12,166 nucleotides of DNA from positions 1 to 12,166 of the forward strand of contig ONFH01000048.1 of the NCBI GenBank assembly GCA_900317015.1, written 5' to 3'. The notes below the pieces were generated by a model, which worked only from the letters and a program-made list of their open reading frames with translations, was not told the origin of the DNA and made no database searches. The first letter of the stretch is position 1. Every line of letters starts with the position of its first letter. This document shows, piece after piece, positions 1 through 6,011 of this stretch. Source of the stretch: an uncultured Erysipelotrichaceae bacterium. Lineage in GTDB: Bacteria > Bacillota_I > Bacilli_A > Erysipelotrichales > Coprobacillaceae. The position numbers and the translations under genes were made by a program.

Positions 1-37
1 AAAATAGGCTCTCGTCCTCATTTTTTCAAAATAACCT

Positions 38-65
38 TTGACAAAAGGGGACGATTGTTTATAAT
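38..65 (+). promoter_or_regulatory. Sigma-A promoter of rplM-rpsI
   Basis: A perfect -35 box TTGACA (38-43) is followed after 16 nt by a perfect -10 box TATAAT (60-65). The start point should fall near 72, giving a leader of about 140 nt before rplM. That is long enough for the structured leader seen there. Confidence 0.9.
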
Positions 66-71
66 AAGATT

Positions 72-197
72 TGTCTTTTAGGGCAAGTGCGCTCTAAAGG
101 TTGATTGTTTGTCTGTAGGAGGATGGACAAACTTATCACGTTCATCAATAGTTCCTATTGATAAACTCATTAAAAAAGACCCCGGTAAGGTTAATTT
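72..197 (+). promoter_or_regulatory. Structured 5' leader of rplM (L13-leader-like)
   Basis: The untranslated leader contains two perfect hairpins. GTTTGTC (107-113) pairs with GACAAAC (126-132), and ATCAATAG (144-151) pairs with CTATTGAT (155-162) across a 3-nt loop. A conserved-looking tract ACCCCGGTAAGG (179-190) follows just before the ribosome binding site. Bacillota rplM-rpsI transcripts often carry an autoregulatory L13 leader, so the position and structure fit. I cannot match the sequence to the Rfam model from memory, so the family assignment is inference. Confidence 0.5.
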
Positions 198-211
198 AAG
201 GAGAAAAGAAA

Positions 212-649
212 ATGAGACAAACAACAATGGCTAATGCAGCTACAATTGAACGTAAATGGTATGTTGTTGATGCAACTGACATGGTTTTAGGTCGTTTAGC
301 ATCACAGGTTGCCACTGTATTAAGAGGTAAGAACAAGCCTACTTATACACCACACGTTGATTGCGGTGACTATGTTATTATTATTAATGCAGACAAAGTA
401 AGAATGACTGGTAAGAAATTAGAAAACGAAAAGTATTACCATCACACAGGCTGGCTTGGAGGTCTTAAAGTTAAGACTGCTAAGGAATTCTTAGAAAAGG
501 ATCCAACTGGATTTGTAGAACATGCTGTTAAAGGTATGTTACCACACAACACTTTAGGAAGAGCTCAGGGTATGAAGTTATTCGTATACGCTGGTAGCGA
601 ACATCCACATGCAGCTCAGAAGCCAGTAGAATTGAAGATTAAGGGATAA
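212..649 (+). CDS. rplM: 50S ribosomal protein L13
   Basis: This is the large-subunit protein L13, which binds 23S rRNA early in 50S assembly. The 145-residue length equals that of the Bacillus subtilis protein. Family hallmarks are clear: an N-terminal ANAATIERKWYVVDA segment, a VLGRLAS motif, KPTYTPHVDCGDYVIIINA near residues 42-60, the KGMLPHNTLGR segment near 107-117, and a C-terminal VYAGSEHPHAAQKP. The ATG is preceded by AAGGAG (198-203) at good spacing. Its stop codon overlaps the ribosome binding site of rpsI, so the two genes form the usual tightly coupled pair. Expression is probably controlled by the promoter at 38-65 and the structured leader. Confidence 0.99.
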   Translation: MRQTTMANAATIERKWYVVDATDMVLGRLASQVATVLRGKNKPTYTPHVDCGDYVIIINADKVRMTGKKLENEKYYHHTGWLGGLKVKTAKEFLEKDPTGFVEHAVKGMLPHNTLGRAQGMKLFVYAGSEHPHAAQKPVELKIKG

Positions 650-662
650 GGAGGACGAGAAT

Positions 663-1055
663 ATGGCTAATGTACAATACAGAGGAACAGGACGTAGAAA
701 AACTTCAGTAGCTCGTGTTATCTTAACACCAGGTACTGGCAACATTACAATCGATGGCAGAAATGCTAGAGAATATTTACAGTCAGATATTCTTGTTCAG
801 ATCGTGAATCAACCATTAGAATTAACTGGTACAAAGGATAAGTTCGATGTATCTGTTAATGTTTATGGTGGCGGTTATAGCGGACAGGCTGGTGCCATCC
901 GTCATGGTATCGCTAGAGCTTTACTTGAAGCAGGCGAAGATTACAGACCTGTTTTAAAGGCAGCTGGTTTATTAACACGTGATGCTCGTAAGAAAGAACG
1001 TAAGAAATACGGTCTTAAGAAAGCACGTAAAGCACCTCAGTTCTCAAAACGTTAA
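663..1055 (+). CDS. rpsI: 30S ribosomal protein S9
   Basis: This is the small-subunit protein S9, whose basic tail reaches toward the P-site tRNA. The 130-residue length is normal. The N-terminus has the YRGTGRRKTSVARV motif. The middle carries GGGYSGQAGAIRHGIARALLE, which is typical of S9. The C-terminus ends in the conserved basic run finishing QFSKR. The AAGGAGG ribosome binding site (648-654) overlaps the rplM stop codon, so translation is likely coupled to rplM. A strong terminator at 1070-1103 ends the operon. Confidence 0.99.
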   Translation: MANVQYRGTGRRKTSVARVILTPGTGNITIDGRNAREYLQSDILVQIVNQPLELTGTKDKFDVSVNVYGGGYSGQAGAIRHGIARALLEAGEDYRPVLKAAGLLTRDARKKERKKYGLKKARKAPQFSKR

Positions 1056-1069
1056 TTTTCGATTACTTG

Positions 1070-1103
1070 GAGTACTCAGTTATCTGGGTACTCTTTTTCT
1101 TTT
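1070..1103 (+). terminator. Rho-independent terminator of rplM-rpsI
   Basis: A 10-bp stem GAGTACTCAG / CTGGGTACTC (one G-T pair) with a TTAT loop is followed at once by a T-rich run (TTTTTCTTTT). Confidence 0.95.
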
Positions 1104-1131
1104 GAAGTGATTTTTCAGTCTTTATTCCTAC

Positions 1132-1160
1132 TTGACATAGAGGCCATTTCTTACCATAAT
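1132..1160 (+). promoter_or_regulatory. Sigma-A promoter of the VanZ-like gene
   Basis: A perfect -35 box TTGACA (1132-1137), a 17-nt spacer and a -10 box CATAAT (1155-1160) predict a start near 1167. The untranslated leader is then only about 14 nt, which helps place the start codon at ATG 1181 and not at the upstream in-frame TTG at 1169. Confidence 0.85.
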
Positions 1161-1180
1161 AGGGCACATTGAGGTGTATT

Positions 1181-1765
1181 ATGAATATTGTACGGAATAT
1201 CATCACGAATATATTGATGGCATTTTATCAGCCATTCTGGTTTTCTTTATTAGCCTGTATCTTATTTATGTTTCTTGTCTTATATGCAAGAGAACATGGC
1301 TGGAAACAGTCCTTTGGCATCTGGTGGAATGCTTTTAAGAAGGAAAAGACATTTAGAAAACAGTTCTTCTTTGCCTGGGTCGTGATCATGATCCTCTTTA
1401 GAACATTATTAAATAGAAACATATGGACCAACCCCTTAGTGGATGTCATTGGTCCATGGCGTGTCTATAGTGCGAATGGTGTCTTAAATACCGATATCAT
1501 TGAGAATACAATCATGATGATCCCTTTCTCATTCTGTTTATTCTGGTGTTATGATGAGACATTCTTAAAAAAGCACCATTTATTCTATGTCTCTTTTCAA
1601 GGGCTGAAGTATGCCTTTTGTTTCTCTTTAACGATTGAAACATTACAGTTAGTCTTATTCTTAGGAACTTTCCAGATCTCCGATCTCTTCTTTAATACCT
1701 TAGGTGGTCTGATCGGTGGTTTCTTATATTTCATTTATTATCAAATGATCCATAGACGCAAATAA
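1181..1765 (+). CDS. VanZ-family membrane protein
   Basis: A 194-residue integral membrane protein with about five hydrophobic segments (roughly residues 18-36, 63-78, 107-124, 139-162 and 166-187). The VanZ-like signature is visible: an Asn-rich stretch before a hydrophobic run (IENTIMMIPFSF, 107-118), then ETLQLVLFLGTFQISDLFFN (153-172) and NTLGGLIGG. VanZ itself gives low-level teicoplanin resistance, but most VanZ-like proteins in Bacillota have no known role, so I do not claim resistance. I chose ATG 1181 because GAGGTG lies 5 nt upstream of it and because the TTG at 1169 would sit on the predicted transcription start. The gene has its own promoter and terminator, so it is monocistronic. 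Confidence 0.85.
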   Translation: MNIVRNIITNILMAFYQPFWFSLLACILFMFLVLYAREHGWKQSFGIWWNAFKKEKTFRKQFFFAWVVIMILFRTLLNRNIWTNPLVDVIGPWRVYSANGVLNTDIIENTIMMIPFSFCLFWCYDETFLKKHHLFYVSFQGLKYAFCFSLTIETLQLVLFLGTFQISDLFFNTLGGLIGGFLYFIYYQMIHRRK

Positions 1766-1790
1766 AGGCGAGAATGATCTCGCCTTTATT
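1763..1790 (+). terminator. Terminator of the VanZ-like gene, possibly bidirectional
   Basis: An 11-bp stem (TAAAGGCGAGA / TCTCGCCTTTA, loop ATGA) includes the stop codon of the gene on its left arm. T-rich flanks occur on both strands, so it could also end a minus-strand transcript coming from 1795-2650. Confidence 0.85.
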
Positions 1791-1794
1791 CCTA

Positions 1795-2650
1795 ACGATT
1801 TCATTTGTTAAAACAGGTAGCTGTCTTAAGCGCAGAGCCTTCTTCCTTCATGATCGCTTGATGAACGAAAATTGCATTGATGCATGACTTTCACTGCAAC
1901 GGAGATGTCGCCATCATGAAGAAAGAAACACTACGGGGGCTTTCCCTCATGTATGCCATCAAAACTGATATTGCATACATACACGTAGGGAGATAAGTAT
2001 CATAGTCTTGCTTTGGATGATCTGTCATCAATCATCTTTCTAACACTTTCAATAGGGACTTACAGGCCACTTAAAAAGAAAAAATCTAAACTCAACATCA
2101 ACAAAAGGATATCATGTACCCGTAAGTCCTACTGGACCAGGAAAGTGAACAGATGTTGAAAAGTCTCCTCGTCAAGAAAATGATGTATATAAAAAAGTCC
2201 GATCTAGAATAAGACTTTGCCCGAAAGAGAAATCATGCGTGCATCGTTTTTTTATTGATCACGAAATGAGGCTATAAAGCGAAGTTAAATGTTGGGAGGA
2301 AAACGACCAACACGCATGATACGAGGATTTTATGGCTTTTCGCCAAGATAATGAATAGTCAGTAAGAAGATTTCCTTCTCCTTACATCTACTATTGTAAT
2401 CATTTTTATAAAGATGTGGTTACAAGTGAAGGAACTGAAGACTTTGTAGAAGCACCTCTAAAATCGTAAAATAAGGCTTATAGACGTGATTATTTGAAAC
2501 CTGAGCCATTTTATACATAGGAAGGGTAAAATACGCTAAAATGGCAAATTTAGGGCTTTCTTTCATGCTGTGAAACGAAATAGTTATGATAGAAACAAGA
2601 AAATTTCTGGAGAATATCAGAATCCTTGATTTTCTATCCGTGATGTTTTT
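1795..2650. ncRNA. Candidate large structured noncoding RNA (~850 nt)
   Basis: No frame on either strand here encodes a convincing protein, yet the stretch is full of long complementary arms. The main ones are 1840-1854 with 1913-1927 (14 of 15 paired), 1949-1956 with 1973-1980, 2056-2063 with 2122-2129, 2093-2099 with 2152-2158 (pseudoknotted with the previous pair), 2194-2199 with 2213-2218, and 2232-2241 with 2311-2320 (10 perfect), nested over 2244-2250 with 2300-2306. Further along are 2394-2402 with 2417-2425, 2505-2513 with 2537-2545 (9 perfect), and 2588-2599 with 2625-2638, which encloses 2605-2609 with 2618-2622. The strand is unresolved. A minus transcript could start at a TTCACC-N16-TATAAC promoter (2685-2658) and end at the 1763-1790 hairpin. 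A plus transcript would rely on a weak extended -10 near 1806-1814. The length is comparable to giant bacterial RNAs such as GOLLD and ROOL, but I cannot assign a family. Confidence 0.6.
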
Positions 2651-2656
2651 AAGAAA

Positions 2657-2665
2657 TGTTATAAT
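2657..2665 (+). promoter_or_regulatory. Extended -10 promoter of the 57-residue ORF
   Basis: TGTTATAAT is a perfect -10 hexamer with the TGn extension, and there is no good -35 box. It lies 26 nt before the ATG at 2691. The same bases read as TATAAC on the minus strand, so it could act in both directions. Confidence 0.6.
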
Positions 2666-2690
2666 AGTAAGGAAAGTCAGGTGAAGAATC

Positions 2691-2864
2691 ATGGTTGATC
2701 CAAAGATCTTAAAATATCATAATATTGCCGAAGAGCTAGATGCTTATATCATGGATGCCGAAGAACAGGGCTTAGATGAGTCACTCATTAAGGCTTTACG
2801 TGAAGCAGCCAGTGCGGCCAGAACGGCGAAAGAGAAGCTGATGGAACAGAAAAAGCATGATTAA
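2691..2864 (+). CDS. Small protein of unknown function (57 aa)
   Basis: A short gene that I do not recognise. The product starts MVDPKILKYHNIAEELDAYI and continues through an acidic stretch into an alanine-rich helix (AREAA-type, about residues 36-54), ending in a lysine-rich tail. It appears soluble and almost wholly alpha-helical, with no signal peptide or membrane segment. Coding support comes from an AGGTGA ribosome binding site (2679-2684) 6 nt before ATG, the perfect extended -10 upstream, sensible amino acid composition, and a strong terminator at 2891-2945. It is monocistronic. Its neighbour to the left is the candidate structured RNA. It could be a small regulator or partner protein, but nothing in the sequence tells which. 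Confidence 0.75.
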   Translation: MVDPKILKYHNIAEELDAYIMDAEEQGLDESLIKALREAASAARTAKEKLMEQKKHD

Positions 2865-2890
2865 GATCTATAAAGATGTAAGTAGGCATA

Positions 2891-2945
2891 AAAGATGAGA
2901 AAGTCAGATGATCATCAAATCATCACGGCTTTCTCATCTTTTTAT
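2891..2945 (+). terminator. Terminator of the 57-residue ORF
   Basis: A 13-bp outer stem AAAGATGAGAAAG / CTTTCTCATCTTT (2891-2903 with 2929-2941) encloses an inner GATGAT/ATCATC hairpin. The right arm runs into a T tract. Confidence 0.9.
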
Positions 2946-2988
2946 GTTTATTAGGCTTACACAAGCTGGTCCCAAAGGTGTGTGCGTT

Positions 2989-3011
2989 CCTCCTATGATG
3001 TAGACAGGAGG
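2989..3011 (+). promoter_or_regulatory. Hairpin that masks the ribosome binding site
   Basis: CCTCCT (2989-2994) is exactly complementary to AGGAGG (3006-3011), the core of the ribosome binding site for the gene at 3021. The 6-bp GC-rich stem has an 11-nt loop and would hide the site. It only matters if transcription starts upstream of about 2985. A weak TATGAT at 2994-2999 would place the start inside the hairpin instead. Confidence 0.4.
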
Positions 3012-3020
3012 TGGTGTACT

Positions 3021-3620
3021 ATGTCTGACGCCATGAAAACAATCATCAAAGCAGCTTTATCCCAGTTAGGAAATAGCTGCGTAGACTTCTTTAATGAAGT
3101 CTCCCCCCTATTGTTTCGTTTATGTCGAGATGTCATTGATTTAGTCAAAGTATTGAGTAAGTTAAAGTCTCGTGCTTTTTCTCTTGATGAGATCGGGGAA
3201 GTCTTAGAAAGAAGTAATGGAGACTTAGGAGAAATGCTGGAGTTATCAAAACGTAAGAAAGAGGATGATCAAAAAGCCGTAATGAAGATCTATGAGAAAC
3301 ATGTCAATGAGATCAAGGAACATCCTTTAGATGCCCCAGCTAAGGAAAAGCTTTTAAACAAAGGAGAAAGCTTTGTGAAGAAGATCTCTGCTTATGATGA
3401 GTACAAGAAGCTGAATCAGATGTTAAGTCTCTTAAAGAGTATTGTCAATAAAGACTATGAAGACGTAGATTCGATCAGTATTTCTTTGTATGCCTTGATG
3501 ATGTGCTTAAAAGAGGGCGATATTGCTTCCTTAAGTCAGTCCTTAGAACTTATCAATGCGTTATATAAGAAGCATAAGAAAGCTTTAGATACGTATATGA
3601 ACTGGTATATGAAGAAGTAA
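3021..3620 (+). CDS. Helical protein of unknown function (199 aa)
   Basis: I do not recognise this protein. It is 199 residues, charged, predicted almost entirely alpha-helical, and lacks a signal peptide or membrane segment. The stretch FSLDEIGEVLE (about residues 53-63) followed by a lysine/glutamate-rich helix (about 74-100) resembles the segment after the winged helix in MerR-type regulators. The N-terminal DNA-binding motif of MerR is not evident, however, so this is only a loose resemblance. ATG 3021 is preferred over the in-frame GTG 2982 because a strong AGGAGGTG (3006-3013) lies 7 nt before it. That site can be masked by an upstream CCTCCT. The gene stands alone and converges on the acyltransferase at 3655-4698, sharing a two-way terminator with it. 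Confidence 0.75.
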   Translation: MSDAMKTIIKAALSQLGNSCVDFFNEVSPLLFRLCRDVIDLVKVLSKLKSRAFSLDEIGEVLERSNGDLGEMLELSKRKKEDDQKAVMKIYEKHVNEIKEHPLDAPAKEKLLNKGESFVKKISAYDEYKKLNQMLSLLKSIVNKDYEDVDSISISLYALMMCLKEGDIASLSQSLELINALYKKHKKALDTYMNWYMKK

Positions 3621-3624
3621 ATCA

Positions 3625-3649
3625 AAAGGTCTCGCAGCGCGAGACCTTT
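3625..3649. terminator. Bidirectional terminator between convergent genes
   Basis: An 11-bp perfect stem AAAGGTCTCGC / GCGAGACCTTT with a 3-nt loop sits between stop codons at 3620 (plus) and 3655 (minus). T-rich flanks occur on both strands. Confidence 0.9.
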
Positions 3650-3654
3650 AGTAA

Positions 3655-4698
3655 TTAATGAGAATAACGATACGTCATACGTCTTTGCTTTGGTTTATTA
3701 TAGAAGTATGAGAATAACATTGCAGATAAGATCGTTAAGGCTAACATCATGAATTCATTCATCGGAATGACCGTCTTATAATCAGACACTCTAAAGAAGT
3801 AACGATACATCATATGGAATAAGAAGATCTCCATCGAATGCTTGCCAAAGAAGTTCCAGATGTGCATTAACTTTGCTTTGGCAAATTCTAAGCCATAACA
3901 TAAGAATAAACATGTAGGGATAGTTAATAAACCAGCTAAGTATCTCTGATACATGCCCCAGTAAGCTAAGCTATTAGACGTCTTGACGACTCTTAAGCTT
4001 AAGGCAATGATCGTTGTTACGATATAGAAGGTCATCGCCTTTTTATTGATGACTTTCTTTTCCATCACTAAGCGACCAAAGTAGACACCGATCATGAAGA
4101 TTGGGAATCTTGTCAGTAAGATCTCAATGTTCTCAAAGAGATCATTAGAAACGATGCCGATCGTTGTATTGACGATGATCACCGCCGTGATCATCGTGAT
4201 CAAAGCTCTTAAAGGATGCTTTGCACGATCTAAGGTAATATAGATGAATGGGAAGATCAAATAACAGATCATAATACATAAGACATACCAGAAGGTATGG
4301 AAGCCTCGTTCAAAGAAGGTAATAAAGAAAAGCCCTTTGAAGAACTTGATGAGATTGATGCCATCATCATAGGAATAGACGAGGAAGAACATGCTGCCAA
4401 TGACAAGATAAGGAATTAAAACTCTTGTAAAACGTTTCTTATAGAATGATAGGAATCCTGGATGCCTATGCCATGAATAATATAAGCCAATACCAGATAA
4501 GAATAAGAAGATCTCAACCCCAAAGGTGCTCACGACATCTAAGATTGAACGACCAACCATATACTGAATGGTTGAAGGATCAAAGTAGATCGTTAAGTCT
4601 TCGAAGTAATGCATACACATAATTGAGACCATGGCGATCCCCATTAATGGGGTACGGAAACTAGATAATATATGATAATTAAATTGCTTGTGTTTCAT
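3655..4698 (-). CDS. Acyltransferase-3 family membrane protein
   Basis: A 347-residue multispanning membrane protein of the acyltransferase-3 family (OafA/NodX-like, PF01757). Members move acetyl or succinyl groups across the membrane onto surface polysaccharides, teichoic acids or peptidoglycan. Visible family features are the first membrane helix ending in the likely active-site His30 (MGIAMVSIMCMHYFE), the FGVEIFLFLSGIG segment in the second helix, and the basic FYKKRFTRVLIPYL motif on the inner face. About ten membrane helices follow. I chose ATG 4698 because GGAG lies 8 nt before it. The upstream ATG 4740 has no ribosome binding site and overlaps the -10 box. The acceptor molecule cannot be read from sequence. 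It is divergent from the CpsB-like phosphatase gene. Confidence 0.9.
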   Translation of the reverse strand: MKHKQFNYHILSSFRTPLMGIAMVSIMCMHYFEDLTIYFDPSTIQYMVGRSILDVVSTFGVEIFLFLSGIGLYYSWHRHPGFLSFYKKRFTRVLIPYLVIGSMFFLVYSYDDGINLIKFFKGLFFITFFERGFHTFWYVLCIMICYLIFPFIYITLDRAKHPLRALITMITAVIIVNTTIGIVSNDLFENIEILLTRFPIFMIGVYFGRLVMEKKVINKKAMTFYIVTTIIALSLRVVKTSNSLAYWGMYQRYLAGLLTIPTCLFLCYGLEFAKAKLMHIWNFFGKHSMEIFLFHMMYRYFFRVSDYKTVIPMNEFMMLALTILSAMLFSYFYNKPKQRRMTYRYSH

Positions 4699-4738
4699 GT
4701 AACTTACTCCTCTCTCATGCTTTAAACGTCTATGTGAC

Positions 4739-4767
4739 ATCTTAGTTATTTATGATGGGAAAATCAA
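4739..4767 (-). promoter_or_regulatory. Promoter of the minus-strand acyltransferase
   Basis: On the minus strand TTGATT (4767-4762), a 17-nt spacer and TAAGAT (4744-4739) give a start near 4732 and a leader of about 34 nt to ATG 4698. Confidence 0.6.
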
Positions 4768-4831
4768 TGGAATTTCGTGTTAATTTGTTGCGGTTTTTGT
4801 AAATTGAAAGAGGTAATCGCTTACATGCTTG

Positions 4832-4841
4832 TTGTATACAA
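4832..4841. promoter_or_regulatory. TTGTATACAA palindrome in the divergent region
   Basis: A perfect 10-bp palindrome lies between the divergent acyltransferase and phosphatase genes and resembles operators of some GntR-family regulators. No clear promoter for the phosphatase could be fixed. A TAGAAT at 4912-4917 is the nearest -10-like sequence, and its -35 is poor. Confidence 0.3.
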
Positions 4842-4941
4842 TATATACAGAATTAGACATTGAACAATAGGAGAAATCATCATCTGACTATTAAAATTGA
4901 TCAAAAGAGTGTAGAATGGAGAAGTCGAAGGAGGGAGAACA

Positions 4942-5727
4942 ATGGATTTTTGTGATATGCATGGTCACTATGCCTGGGGAATCGATGATGGGATGCCATC
5001 GAAACAAGATTGTGAGAAAGCTTTAACATTAGCTCACAGCCAGGGCATTTCAACGATCATTGCCACACCCCATATCAAACCGGGAGAAACTACAAAAGAA
5101 GATCATCTAACGATCAACCATCGTGTCGATGAATTAAAAGAGTTCGCGAAAAGCTATGATATTGATGTTCATCATGGCTGTGAGCTCATGTTAAATAAAT
5201 ACAGTGATGAAGCCATTAAAGAAGGCCTTTATGAACCATTTGAAGGCACAAAGTATATGTTAGTAGAATATGACGTCACAAAGCCGACAGAAGACTTTTT
5301 AAATGATTTTGATGATCTATTAAGATCTGTTTTAATTGCTGGCTACAAACCGATCATAGCCCACGTCGAACGTTATTTCCATGAAGATATTGATTTAGAG
5401 TATGTTCAGTATTTACTGGATCTGCATTGTGTCATTCAGATCAATACGACAAGTATTCTAGGAATGGGCTCAAGAGCCCATTACAAGAATGCTTTAAAGC
5501 TTCTTGAAAATAATATGGTCCATGTCGTTGCTACAGATACACATCGCTGTGAAGGCACAAGAGTACCTAATATGAAGAAAGCTTATGATGCCATTCTTAA
5601 ATTAGGTTATCCTAAGGAATATGCAGACTTATTAATGCATACCAATCCTTATCATCTTTTACATAATGAAAGCGTAGAGGATCCTGATTTTAAACGAGGC
5701 TTCTTTGCCAAACTCTTTAAGCACTAA
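4942..5727 (+). CDS. CpsB/YwqE-type protein-tyrosine phosphatase (PHP fold)
   Basis: A 261-residue metal-dependent phosphatase of the PHP superfamily, the CpsB/CapC/YwqE group. These enzymes dephosphorylate bacterial tyrosine kinases and so control capsule or exopolysaccharide synthesis. The metal-ligand pattern is complete: H7-x-H9, D15-D16 (GIDDG), H44 (ATPHI), E81 (GCEL), E109 (LVEYD), H141 (AHVERY), and D199-x-H201 (ATDTHR). The length matches the family. The start is firm: AAGGAGG (4928-4934) lies 7 nt before ATG. Unusually, no CpsC/CpsD-type kinase or glycosyltransferase lies beside it in this window, so its partner kinase must be elsewhere or its substrate differs. A terminator at 5783-5812 follows. 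Confidence 0.92.
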   Translation: MDFCDMHGHYAWGIDDGMPSKQDCEKALTLAHSQGISTIIATPHIKPGETTKEDHLTINHRVDELKEFAKSYDIDVHHGCELMLNKYSDEAIKEGLYEPFEGTKYMLVEYDVTKPTEDFLNDFDDLLRSVLIAGYKPIIAHVERYFHEDIDLEYVQYLLDLHCVIQINTTSILGMGSRAHYKNALKLLENNMVHVVATDTHRCEGTRVPNMKKAYDAILKLGYPKEYADLLMHTNPYHLLHNESVEDPDFKRGFFAKLFKH

Positions 5728-5782
5728 CAATATATTGAATATAGAAATGAATTAGATCTATTTAAAAATAACGTATTTATAC

Positions 5783-5812
5783 AACAGTTCAGTGATCGAC
5801 TGGACTGTTTTT
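5783..5812 (+). terminator. Terminator of the CpsB-like gene
   Basis: An 11-bp stem AACAGTTCAGT / ACTGGACTGTT (one G-T pair) with loop GATCG runs straight into a T run. Confidence 0.92.
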
Positions 5813-5885
5813 GCTTTGAATGCTCTTAATTTTTAAATTGTAATAAAACTGAAAAATAGTGAATATCATGAAGGAAATTCCTTTA

Positions 5886-5908
5886 GTTCTTAAGAAATTC
5901 TTAAGAAC
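5886..5908. promoter_or_regulatory. Direct-repeat box CTTAAG-N5-CTTAAG upstream of lysin 1
   Basis: CTTAAG at 5889-5894 and again at 5900-5905 gives an 11-bp period. The surrounding 23 bp (5886-5908) is also a perfect palindrome centred on A5897, made of two TTCTTAAGAA units. It ends 4 nt before the -35 box, an activator-like position. The layout matches sites of OmpR-family response regulators. The streptococcal CiaR box, TTTAAG-N5-TTTAAG, is the closest that I know. The identity of the regulator is inference. Confidence 0.6.
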
Positions 5909-5912
5909 AAAG

Positions 5913-5941
5913 TTGACATGAGACGTGTCTCATGTTAGGAT
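5913..5941 (+). promoter_or_regulatory. Sigma-A promoter of lysin 1 with palindromic spacer
   Basis: A perfect -35 box TTGACA (5913-5918), a 17-nt spacer, and a TGn-extended -10 TAGGAT (5936-5941) put the start near 5948. A 20-bp palindrome ACATGAGACGTGTCTCATGT (5916-5935, 9-bp arms, 2-bp centre) fills the spacer exactly. This is where a repressor such as a TetR-type dimer would block polymerase. Confidence 0.85.
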
Positions 5942-5953
5942 GGAACCCGTCAA

Positions 5954-5970
5954 CTTAAGAAAATCGTAAG
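5954..5970. promoter_or_regulatory. Second 11-bp-period box, downstream of the lysin 1 start point
   Basis: CTTAAG (5954-5959) and CGTAAG (5965-5970) are separated by 5 nt. This is a one-mismatch version of the upstream box, located within the early transcribed region. Confidence 0.45.
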
Positions 5971-6011
5971 AATTTATATAAATAGAAATAGACGAAAGGG
6001 GAATATCTTTC

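Noticed and set aside
1169..1180. TTG start for the VanZ-like gene
   Set aside because: It falls at the predicted transcription start and has no ribosome binding site, while ATG 1181 has GAGGTG upstream.
1228..1449. 73-codon minus-strand frame inside the VanZ-like gene
   Set aside because: Shadow of the real plus-strand gene, which has a promoter, ribosome binding site and family motifs.
1795..2650. Remnant of an insertion sequence or transposase pseudogene
   Set aside because: No transposase-like residues appear in any frame, no terminal inverted repeats or target duplication were found, and the many nested helices fit RNA better.
2420..2692. 90-codon open frame on the minus strand
   Set aside because: Low-complexity hydrophobic translation, no ribosome binding site, and it lies over the inverted repeats of the candidate RNA and the promoter of the 57-residue gene.
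4699..4740. Longer N-terminus of the minus-strand acyltransferase from ATG 4740
   Set aside because: That ATG overlaps the -10 box and has no ribosome binding site. The extra residues are charged and contain the ribosome binding site of the true start.
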